NCBI GenBank assembly: GCA_026388915.1 | Contig: JAPLIW010000454.1 | Span: forward strand, 1 to 13,024 | From: Deltaproteobacteria bacterium | Lineage (GTDB): Bacteria > Desulfobacterota > SM23-61 | Direction: 5' to 3' | DNA length: 13,024 bases | The notes under the pieces: generated by a model | The model's database searches: none | Seen by the model: the letters and a program-made list of their open reading frames with translations, nothing else | Told to the model about the DNA's origin: nothing | Program-made: the position numbers and the translations under genes | Shown here: piece after piece, positions 6,894-12,900 of the stretch | Layout of the letters: each line of letters opens with the position of its first letter | Numbering within the stretch: position 1 is the first letter of the stretch

Positions 6894-7021
6894 TGAATTG
6901 TCTTGTCAAAACGTTCCTCCCTGAAGATTCCTCGGGGGAAGAAGCCGTCAAGCAAACCAGTGGGTTGCGCTTCCTGCGGTTTAAAATCTAAAAGAAAAAG
7001 GAAACGGAAAGGAGATTCTGT

Positions 7022-7237
7022 ATGAGTCATAATGTTACCGCTCCCATGGTGGGAAAGATTGTGGACATTAAAGTGAAAGTCGGCGACAAGGTAAAAGAAG
7101 ATGATGAAATCGCCATCCTGGAAGCCATGAAGATGGAGATGCCCATCGTGGCTCCCGCAGCCGGCGTGGTGAAGGAAATCAAGGTTTCCATCGGCCAGAC
7201 CTGCGAAACCGACATGGTTCTGGCGGTCATCGAATAA
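7022..7237 (+). CDS. stand-alone biotinyl-domain (carboxyl carrier) protein
   Basis: A 71-residue protein that is just one biotin-attachment domain. The motif EAMKMEM puts the biotinylated lysine at Lys37; Ala-Met-Lys-Met is the biotin rather than the lipoyl signature. The N-terminal strand (VTAPMVGKIVDIKVKVGDKV) and the mirrored C-terminal half (IVAPAAGVVKEIKVSIGQ) form the usual flattened barrel. It carries CO2 between subunits of a biotin-dependent carboxylase or decarboxylase, whose carboxyltransferase, pump or biotin carboxylase genes are not in the window. The usual Ala/Pro-rich linker found in GcdC or OadA is absent. AAAGGAG lies 8 nt before the ATG. The glutaryl-CoA dehydrogenase-like gene downstream suggests it serves a glutaconyl-CoA decarboxylase; acyl-CoA carboxylase is the alternative. 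Confidence 0.9.
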   Translation: MSHNVTAPMVGKIVDIKVKVGDKVKEDDEIAILEAMKMEMPIVAPAAGVVKEIKVSIGQTCETDMVLAVIE

Positions 7238-7260
7238 CCCCTAATAGATCACAGCAATGT

Positions 7261-7357
7261 AGCTCATAGCAATATGGCTCATAGCTCATGGCTCATAGCA
7301 ATTTAGCTCAAAGCCCGTGGTTTTTGCTATGAGCTATGAGCTGAATTGCTATGAGCT
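7261..7357. repeat. AGCTCATAGCAAT-type intergenic hairpin, copy C
   Basis: The left arm 7261-7292 and the right arm 7326-7357 are 32-nt inverted copies matching at 28 of 32 positions, with a 33-nt loop that contains one more unit. It stands inside a presumed operon, between the biotin protein and the dehydrogenase, and its right arm stops 5 bp before the dehydrogenase ribosome site. The hairpin could set the relative expression of the two genes by mRNA processing or partial termination. Confidence 0.82.
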
Positions 7358-7362
7358 CCCCT

Positions 7363-7368
7363 GGGAGG
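7363..7368 (+). promoter_or_regulatory. ribosome binding site fixing the dehydrogenase start
   Basis: GGGAGG stands 5 nt before the ATG at 7374. The reading frame is open further upstream to an ATG at 7317, but those 19 extra codons are translated repeat C sequence, and 7317 has no ribosome site. The start at 7374 also gives the family-typical N-terminus MDFKLSEELQ. Confidence 0.8.
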
Positions 7369-7373
7369 AATAC

Positions 7374-8531
7374 ATGGACTTTAAGTTGAGCGAGGAATTG
7401 CAGGCCATCCGTGAAACGGCCCGTGATTTTGCCGAGAAGGAGATCATTCCTTTCGCGGATAAGTGGGAGAAGGAGAACTATTTCCCGCGGGAAGTCATCA
7501 AGAAAATGGCCGACCTGGGTTTCTACGGGACCCTGGTTCCCGAAAAATACGGCGGCAACGGGATGGGGTTTCTGGCCGGAGCGATTATCACCGAGGAGAT
7601 CGCCCGGTCCAGCGCCTCTCTGCGGGTCACCTTCAACATGCAGACCTTCGGTCCCGCCCTCTCCGTCTACCGGTACGGAACCGAGGAGCAGAAGAAAAAA
7701 TACATCCCCAAGCTGGTCTCTACGGAATTCATCAGCTGCTTCGCCATCACCGAACCCAACGCCGGCTCCGACGTCATGGCCATGAAGACCACGGCCCTCC
7801 CCAAGGGAGACTATTTCCTGGTCAACGGTTCCAAGACCTGGATCTCCAACGCCCAGGTGGCCGATCTGTGCGTTCTTTACGCCTATTCCGATCCGGCGGC
7901 CAAGAGCAAGGGGCTTTCCACGTTTCTCCTGGATATGCACCTCCCGGGAATCTCCACCCGGCCCCTGGACAAGCTGGGGCTCCATTCCGCCCCCACGGGG
8001 GAGATCGTCCTGGAAGACGTCAAGGTTCCCAAAGACGCCGTCCTGGGTCAACTGGGCGACGGGATCAAACACGTATTCGGCTCTCTGAATCAGACCCGCC
8101 TCTCCTGCGCCGCGGGCGGAGTGGGGATCGCCCAGGCCTGCCTCGAGGCGGCGGTCAAATACTGCAACGAGCGCAGCCAGTTCGGGCAGCAGATCGGCCA
8201 GTACCAGATGAACCAGGACATGATCGCCATCATGGCCACGGAGATCGAGGCGGCCCGCTTCCTGGTGTACCGGGCCGCGCTGCAAAAGGACGAAGGCCTG
8301 TTGAATAACGTGCTGGAGACCTCCATGGCCAAGTACTATGCCGGGGAGGTGGCCGGGAGGGCGGCGGACTTCGCCATGCGGATTCTCAGCGCCTACGGTT
8401 ATTCCACCGAATATCCGGTGGCCCGCTACTACCGGGACGCCAAATCCATCTCCATCGTGGAGGGCACGGCCAATATCCAGAAAACCATCATCGCCATGGA
8501 TCAGCTGGGGTACCGCAAAGCCAATCGGTAA
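7374..8531 (+). CDS. acyl-CoA dehydrogenase, probable non-decarboxylating glutaryl-CoA dehydrogenase
   Basis: FAD-dependent acyl-CoA dehydrogenase of 385 residues, full length. Seen: FAITEPNAGSDVMAM (123-137) and KTWISN (154-159) of the flavin/substrate region, RSQFGQQIGQYQMNQDM (267-283), and the catalytic base Glu363 in IVEGTANIQ. Aligning to human glutaryl-CoA dehydrogenase by eye, Arg84 falls at the carboxylate-binding Arg94, and Val362 replaces Tyr369. The Tyr-to-Val exchange is the reported hallmark of the Desulfococcus enzyme, which makes glutaconyl-CoA and leaves decarboxylation to a sodium-pumping biotin enzyme. From memory, the N-terminus and the C-terminus (STEYPVARYYRDA, DQLGYRKANR) also resemble that enzyme. 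The biotin carrier gene upstream fits. Electrons would pass to an electron-transfer flavoprotein, not encoded here. Alternatives are a benzylsuccinyl-CoA-type or other dicarboxyl-CoA dehydrogenase. Confidence 0.85.
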   Translation: MDFKLSEELQAIRETARDFAEKEIIPFADKWEKENYFPREVIKKMADLGFYGTLVPEKYGGNGMGFLAGAIITEEIARSSASLRVTFNMQTFGPALSVYRYGTEEQKKKYIPKLVSTEFISCFAITEPNAGSDVMAMKTTALPKGDYFLVNGSKTWISNAQVADLCVLYAYSDPAAKSKGLSTFLLDMHLPGISTRPLDKLGLHSAPTGEIVLEDVKVPKDAVLGQLGDGIKHVFGSLNQTRLSCAAGGVGIAQACLEAAVKYCNERSQFGQQIGQYQMNQDMIAIMATEIEAARFLVYRAALQKDEGLLNNVLETSMAKYYAGEVAGRAADFAMRILSAYGYSTEYPVARYYRDAKSISIVEGTANIQKTIIAMDQLGYRKANR

Positions 8532-8700
8532 GACCCCGGCCTAGCTCCGGATTCTTGGCCAAGGTTCTTGAAGGCCCCGGCCAAAATTGCCAAGGTGGGG
8601 ATCGCCGAAAACAGGAAGAGGGGCGGTCCTCAGCCCATGGCAGCGCGGCCCTGGAGGAAATACTCCGACATCGACCCGCAGCGTTTCCCAATGACCTCGC

Positions 8701-8755
8701 CCCTCACCTTTCCTCTCCTACCCGTATTCGGGGGATGGGTGAGGGGATTTTTTTT
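8701..8755 (+). terminator. rho-independent terminator candidate or attenuator
   Basis: CCCTCACC (8701-8708) pairs with GGTGAGGG (8738-8745), with an inner CCCG/CGGG stem, followed by eight T residues (8748-8755). The T run ends directly at the AAGGAG ribosome site of the CoA-transferase fragment. The rest of the 236-bp gap after the dehydrogenase stop shows no gene. The hairpin would end the biotin protein-dehydrogenase transcript. It may also be part of a common CCCTCACC-type intergenic palindrome. Confidence 0.65.
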
Positions 8756-8767
8756 AAGGAGACCCTT

Positions 8768-9229
8768 ATGCCCCAAGCCCTGGCTGACCTCAAAGTCCTG
8801 GACCTTTCCCGGGTCCTGGCCATGCCCTACTGCAGCATGATGCTGGGCGACCTGGGCACGGAAATCATTCGCGTGGAGCGCCCCGGCGTGGGGGATGAAA
8901 CCCGCCACTGGGGCCCTCCCTGGATCGGCGAGCTGAGCGCCTATTACCTGTGCACCAACCGGAACAAGAAAGCCATCACCGTGGACCTCAAGAAGAAGGA
9001 AGGCCAGGAGATCATCCGCCAGCTGGCCCGGCAGATGCTGGTGGAGATGCGCCATCCGAAGATCGGGAAGGTCAAAGTCGTGGGATCTCCCATGAAACTC
9101 TCCGAAACCCCCGTTCAATACCGGATTCCCCCTCCCCTGCTGGGAGAACATACGGAAGAAGTTCTCAGGGATGTCCTGGGATACGATAAAGAAACGATCG
9201 CCCGTTTGAAGGAAGGCAAAGTCATCTAA
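8768..9229 (+). CDS. CaiB/BaiF class III CoA-transferase with large internal deletion
   Basis: A 153-residue product joining the two ends of a class III CoA-transferase that is normally about 400 residues long. Residues 1-88 match the N-terminal Rossmann part (LADLKVLDLSRVLAMPYCSMMLGDLG, VERPGVGDETRHWGPP, NRNKKAITVDLK). Residues 90-153 match the extreme C-terminus (MLVEMRHPKIGKVKVVGSP, KLSETP, PPPLLGEHTEEVL). The join lies near 9030-9050, and some 240 residues, including the region of the catalytic aspartate, are missing while the frame is kept. It cannot be an active transferase as known. It is most simply a pseudogene from an in-frame deletion, or an assembly collapse. AAGGAG lies 6 nt before the ATG. 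Family members move CoA between carboxylates, including glutarate and succinate, which would suit the neighbouring dehydrogenase. Confidence 0.85.
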   Translation: MPQALADLKVLDLSRVLAMPYCSMMLGDLGTEIIRVERPGVGDETRHWGPPWIGELSAYYLCTNRNKKAITVDLKKKEGQEIIRQLARQMLVEMRHPKIGKVKVVGSPMKLSETPVQYRIPPPLLGEHTEEVLRDVLGYDKETIARLKEGKVI

Positions 9230-9232
9230 GAC

Positions 9233-9384
9233 AGCATGGAGCATGGAGCGGAGAGCAGGGAGTCTTAATTTTTAGGTATTTTCTCCTATTCTGTTTGCTC
9301 CGTTCCTTTCGCCTTTTTTGCATCGGTTGATGAGCAGAAAGGCAAGCGTTTTTGGTTTTTTCCTTTAACTCTATGCTCTATGCT
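9233..9384. repeat. AGCATGGAGC-type intergenic hairpin
   Basis: AGCATGGAGCATGGAG (9233-9248) and CTCTATGCTCTATGCT (9369-9384) are inverted copies at 14 of 16 positions. The two mismatches become G-U pairs in RNA, so the transcript can form a full 16-bp stem. A second weaker pair lies inside (9245-9260 with about 9290-9307). It fills the gap between the CoA-transferase fragment and the TAXI gene and ends 6 bp before the strong ribosome site of the latter. The unit differs from AGCTCATAGCAAT. I see no convincing promoter in this gap. Confidence 0.65.
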
Positions 9385-9405
9385 ATTTGAAAGGAGGAGG
9401 AAAAC

Positions 9406-10392
9406 ATGGCCACCAAGAGAGGCGTATTCTTTTCACTGTTTTTCATCTTCACCATCTTTATCGTAATGGATTCCGGCACGGCGGAGGCGCAGACCAAAGT
9501 CAACCGTCTCTCCATCGCCACCGGAGGAACCGGGGGCGTGTACTATCCCTACGGGGGCGGGATGGCCAATGTCATCTCCAAGTACGTCCCCAGCACCGAG
9601 GCCACCGCGGAGGTGACCTCGGCCTCCGTGGACAACTGTAAGCTGATCCAGGCCGGGAAAGTGGACCTGGCCCTGATCATGGCTGATGTGGGCTACGACG
9701 CCCTGAAAGGGCTGGGAAGGTTCAAAGCCTCCGGACCGATTCCCGTTCGAACCGTCGTAGTACCCTACACCAATCTCATGCACTTTATCAGCACAGAAGG
9801 AACCGGGGTCAAATCCATGAAGGACCTCAAGGGGAAGCGGGTGTCCACCGGCTCTCCGGGCAGTGGCACAGAGGTGAAAGCCGTGAGAGTCCTGGAAAGC
9901 TACGGGATCAACCCAGAAAAAGATATCAAGCGGGAACGCCTGGGAGTGGCCGAATCAGCAGGAGCCATCAAGGACCGGAAGATCGACGCCTTTGCCTGGG
10001 ATGGCGGGTTGCCCACTGCCGCCGTCTTGGATCTGGCGGCTACGCCGGGGGTCAAAATCAAGGTCCTGTCCAATGCCGAACATCTTGACTTCCTGACCCA
10101 GAAATACGGGCCCGTTTACTTCAAGCTGTTTATCCCCAAAGCCAGCTACCCGGGCATGGAGGCGGACGTGGAAGTCGTGGGCGTGGCCAACCTTTTGATC
10201 TGCCATGAAAAGATGGACATCGGCCTGGGCTACAGCATCACCAAAGTCCTTTTGGAACACCAGCCGGAACTTGTGGCCGTCCATAAAGAGGCCCAACATC
10301 TCACCCTGGCCACGGCCGCGGTGGGCTCGTCCCTTCCCTTCCATTCCGGAGCGCTCAAATACTTTTGGGAGAAAGGAATCCAGGTGAAGTAA
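9406..10392 (+). CDS. TAXI-family TRAP transporter substrate-binding protein
   Basis: Periplasmic solute receptor of 328 residues. Residues 1-28 form a signal peptide (Lys4-Arg5, hydrophobic core, cleavage after Ala-Glu-Ala). Family marks are IATGGTGGVYYPYGGG (37-52), ASVDNCKLIQAGKVDLALIMAD after the first lobe, STGSPGSGTEV (147-157), and FAWDGGLPTAAVLDLA from about 196. It binds the substrate and hands it to the fused permease encoded two genes downstream. TAXI receptors are poorly characterised; glutamate and other carboxylates are known or suspected ligands. The dehydrogenase next door suggests a dicarboxylate, but this is inference. AAGGAGGAGG a few bases before the ATG is the strongest ribosome site in the window, in keeping with the excess of binding protein such systems need. 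Confidence 0.92.
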   Translation: MATKRGVFFSLFFIFTIFIVMDSGTAEAQTKVNRLSIATGGTGGVYYPYGGGMANVISKYVPSTEATAEVTSASVDNCKLIQAGKVDLALIMADVGYDALKGLGRFKASGPIPVRTVVVPYTNLMHFISTEGTGVKSMKDLKGKRVSTGSPGSGTEVKAVRVLESYGINPEKDIKRERLGVAESAGAIKDRKIDAFAWDGGLPTAAVLDLAATPGVKIKVLSNAEHLDFLTQKYGPVYFKLFIPKASYPGMEADVEVVGVANLLICHEKMDIGLGYSITKVLLEHQPELVAVHKEAQHLTLATAAVGSSLPFHSGALKYFWEKGIQVK

Positions 10393-10436
10393 AGCCGGGC
10401 ATCGGGGCCCCGGCGGGAAAGAAGGAAGCTCCGTGG

Positions 10437-10928
10437 ATGAAAACCCGAGGCTGGCTGATTCTCTCATTCTTCTCCATTTTCCTGGCCGGAGGAGCCGCCT
10501 TCCTTCTGCGGGAGGTGCCGGTCCTGCAGATCGAAAACACCGACCGGCCGGGGAGGCTCCTCATCCGCACGGAATCGGCAGCCCTCTTCTCCTTCTCCTT
10601 CATCCACTCCATGTACCTGGAGCCGGCAACGGAAGAGTTCGAGGTGGGCGAGGGCGAAGCCTTCATCCTCCGGGGAGTGCGGACCCAAAGCCCGGCCGTG
10701 GCCGCCTATTACGGATTTGAAGAGGGCCGGACCTATTATCCGGTCGACCGAAAAATGAATTCGTTCGTCATGCGTTTGGGAATGACCCATGCCCAAATCC
10801 TCTCCCATGGAAACCAGAGGATCTCTCTGGCGGAGTTGGGAGAACGGGGGGATCGTCTGGAAGTTCGGGTGCGGCGCATGTCCTGGGGACGATATCTCCT
10901 GTCTTCAGGAAAAAAGGAGCGAGGCTGA
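10437..10928 (+). CDS. DUF1850 protein of TAXI-TRAP operons
   Basis: A 163-residue protein with one N-terminal hydrophobic segment (about 6-23), so it is either anchored in the membrane or exported. The body (FSFIHSMYLEPATEEFEV, VAAYYGFEEGRTYY, MRLGMTHAQ) looks like DUF1850, a family regularly encoded between the TAXI receptor and the fused permease. Its role in transport is unknown. The ATG at 10437 was chosen over an upstream in-frame ATG at 10365, which lies inside the TAXI gene; AAGGA is 10 nt before it. The stop codon overlaps the next start by one base (TGATG), which suggests translational coupling with the permease. Confidence 0.85.
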   Translation: MKTRGWLILSFFSIFLAGGAAFLLREVPVLQIENTDRPGRLLIRTESAALFSFSFIHSMYLEPATEEFEVGEGEAFILRGVRTQSPAVAAYYGFEEGRTYYPVDRKMNSFVMRLGMTHAQILSHGNQRISLAELGERGDRLEVRVRRMSWGRYLLSSGKKERG

Positions 10929-12883
10929 TGGCGGAGGAGAAGAAGACGGCCCCGGAAGCGGAAGAAGAGTTCATCACCGAAGAGCGCCTGAAGAAAGCCG
11001 AAGCCTTCGTCGAAGAGGAAGAGGGTCCGTCCCGCCGGCTGACGGGGAAGATGGGCGTTTTCATCACCGTGGTGGCGGTCATCATGTCCCTCCTCCACCT
11101 GTACGCCGCCGCGGGGATCATCATGACCCAAATCCTCCGCGGGATCCATGTCATGTTCGTTCTCTTCCTGGTCTTCCTCGTCTTCCCCTCCCTCAAGCGG
11201 TTCCGGAACCGGATCCTCTGGTATGACTACATCCTGGCTGCCCTGGGAGTCGCCGTCATCGTCTACGTCTTTCTGGACTTTGAAGAGTTTATCTACCGGG
11301 CGGTCACCCCTACCCCCTGGGACCTGGTCTTCGGCACCCTCCTGATCGCCCTGGTCCTGGAAGCCACCCGGCGGACGACCAGCTGGATCCTGCCGGTGGT
11401 CGTCAGCTGCTTCCTGGTCTATGCCTACGTCGGGCCCTGGCTGCCGCCCCCCTGGACCCACCGGGGGTACGGGCTGGACCGGCTCGTGGGCCACATGTAC
11501 ATGACCCTGGAGGGGATCTTCGGGATCCCCATCGATGTATCCTCCACCTTTATCATTCTCTTCACCATCTACGGGGCCTTCCTCGAATTTTCCGGGGCGG
11601 GAAAGTTTTTCATCGATTTTTCCCTCTGCGCCATGGGGGGAAAGCCCACCGGGGCCGGGCGGACGGTAGTCTTGGCCTCCTTCCTCCTGGGGGGGCCGTC
11701 GGGGAGCGGAGTGGCCACCACCGTGACCCTGGGCTCCGTGGCTTATCCCATGCTGGCCAAAGCCGGCTATAGCAAAGAGGCCGCCGGGGGGCTCCTTTCT
11801 GCCGGGGGCATCGGGGCGATCCTCTCCCCGCCGGTCCTGGGGGCGGCGGCGTTCCTCATTGCCGAGTTCCTGAAGATCTCCTACCTGGATGTCATCGTCA
11901 TGGCCTGCATCCCCACCATCCTTTACTACTGGGCCATCTTCCTCATGGTGGAGTTCGATGCCAAGAAGTTCGGGGCCAAGACCATCGCCTTCGACCGGAC
12001 CTACTCCCTGTGGCAGCTTACCCGCTTATACGGGTTTCACTTCATCTCGCTGATCGCCATCGTGGCCATCATGGTCCTGGGCTTTACCCCCATTCTGGCG
12101 GTCTTCTGGTCCACGGTGATCGTCTTCGCCGTCAGTTTCATCCGCCGGGATACGGCCCTGGTCCCCAAGAAACTGGTGGCGGCTTTGCGGGGGGGGTCCA
12201 TCGGGGTCCTTTCGGTGGCCACGACCTGTGCTTCCGCCGGGATCATCGTGGGGGTGGTGACCCTCACCGGCCTGGGGCTCAAGTTCAGCTCCATCGTCAT
12301 CGATTACGCCGGCGGCAGTCTGTTCCTCACCGCCGTTTTCACCGCCCTGGTGGTCTGGATCATCGGGTTGGCGGTTCCGGTCACCGCCTCCTATATCATC
12401 TGCGCGGTCATTGCCGCGCCTGCTTTGATGAAACTGGGGGTTCCCGATTTCGCGGCGCACATGTTTATTTTCTATTATTCCATCCTGTCGGAAGTTTCTC
12501 CCCCCACGGCCCTTTCCCCCTTCGCCGCCGCGGCGCTCACCGGCGGGGACCCCTACAAGACCACCATGCAGGCCTGGAAGTACACCCTTCCGGCCTTTCT
12601 GGTCCCTTTCAACTTCACCCTTCACCCCGATGGGGTCGCGCTTCTTCTCAAGGGAAGCCCGTTCGATATCCTCTGGACTTTCGCCACGGCTTTGGTGGGA
12701 ATCTTTGCGCTGGCAGCGGGAATGGACGGGTGGATGTTCAAGAAGGCCACATGGTATGAGAGGGTCATTCTGGTCATTGCCGGTGTGGCCCTGGTTTATC
12801 CTTCCTGGATTTACGATGTGACCGGTCTGGTCCTCGTAGGGTTCGCCGTCTTCTCCCAGAAGATTCTGCGAAAAGATGATTGA
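10928..12883 (+). CDS. TRAP transporter fused permease (4TM/12TM)
   Basis: Inner-membrane protein of 651 residues joining the small DctQ-like and large DctM-like TRAP subunits, the arrangement typical of TAXI systems. An acidic, Lys/Glu-rich cytoplasmic head (1-40) precedes many hydrophobic segments. The DctM core shows LGGPSGSGVATTVTLGSVAYP (254-274) and LLSAGGIGAILSPPVLGAAAF soon after, and a second, inverted-repeat half carries EVSPPTALSPFAAAALTGGDP. Uptake should be driven by a sodium or proton gradient together with the TAXI receptor. AAGGAG stands 8 nt before the ATG, which overlaps the stop of the DUF1850 gene. The length is normal and no break is seen. Confidence 0.93.
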   Translation: MAEEKKTAPEAEEEFITEERLKKAEAFVEEEEGPSRRLTGKMGVFITVVAVIMSLLHLYAAAGIIMTQILRGIHVMFVLFLVFLVFPSLKRFRNRILWYDYILAALGVAVIVYVFLDFEEFIYRAVTPTPWDLVFGTLLIALVLEATRRTTSWILPVVVSCFLVYAYVGPWLPPPWTHRGYGLDRLVGHMYMTLEGIFGIPIDVSSTFIILFTIYGAFLEFSGAGKFFIDFSLCAMGGKPTGAGRTVVLASFLLGGPSGSGVATTVTLGSVAYPMLAKAGYSKEAAGGLLSAGGIGAILSPPVLGAAAFLIAEFLKISYLDVIVMACIPTILYYWAIFLMVEFDAKKFGAKTIAFDRTYSLWQLTRLYGFHFISLIAIVAIMVLGFTPILAVFWSTVIVFAVSFIRRDTALVPKKLVAALRGGSIGVLSVATTCASAGIIVGVVTLTGLGLKFSSIVIDYAGGSLFLTAVFTALVVWIIGLAVPVTASYIICAVIAAPALMKLGVPDFAAHMFIFYYSILSEVSPPTALSPFAAAALTGGDPYKTTMQAWKYTLPAFLVPFNFTLHPDGVALLLKGSPFDILWTFATALVGIFALAAGMDGWMFKKATWYERVILVIAGVALVYPSWIYDVTGLVLVGFAVFSQKILRKDD

Positions 12884-12900
12884 AAGAAAGGAGGATTCCC

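Larger units (their letters stand above)
6181..7021. other. 840-bp divergent intergenic region without a gene
   Basis: Short open frames here overlap repeats on both strands and match no family I know. What the stretch does hold is listed separately: a promoter pointing left (6251-6280), a GC-rich hairpin with a T tract (6310-6375), a pair of 30-bp inverted repeats (6418-6447 and 6750-6779), a MITE-like element between them (6539-6669), and a promoter pointing right (6865-6893). The arrangement looks like a landing zone for small mobile repeats between two divergent operons. Confidence 0.7.

Noticed and set aside
7022..7237. Lipoyl carrier rather than biotin carrier
   Set aside because: The attachment motif is Ala-Met-Lys-Met; lipoyl domains usually have Asp-Lys-Ala instead.
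1625..7357. AGCTCATAGC repeats as a CRISPR array
   Set aside because: The units are short, partly palindromic and clustered in three separate gene gaps; there are no regular unique spacers and no cas genes.
7317..7373. Longer start for the dehydrogenase at ATG 7317
   Set aside because: The added codons are hairpin repeat sequence without a ribosome site, whereas ATG 7374 has GGGAGG and a family-typical N-terminus.
8532..8700. Possible remnant gene between the dehydrogenase and the terminator
   Set aside because: All frames were read; none shows a recognisable motif or a start with a ribosome site.
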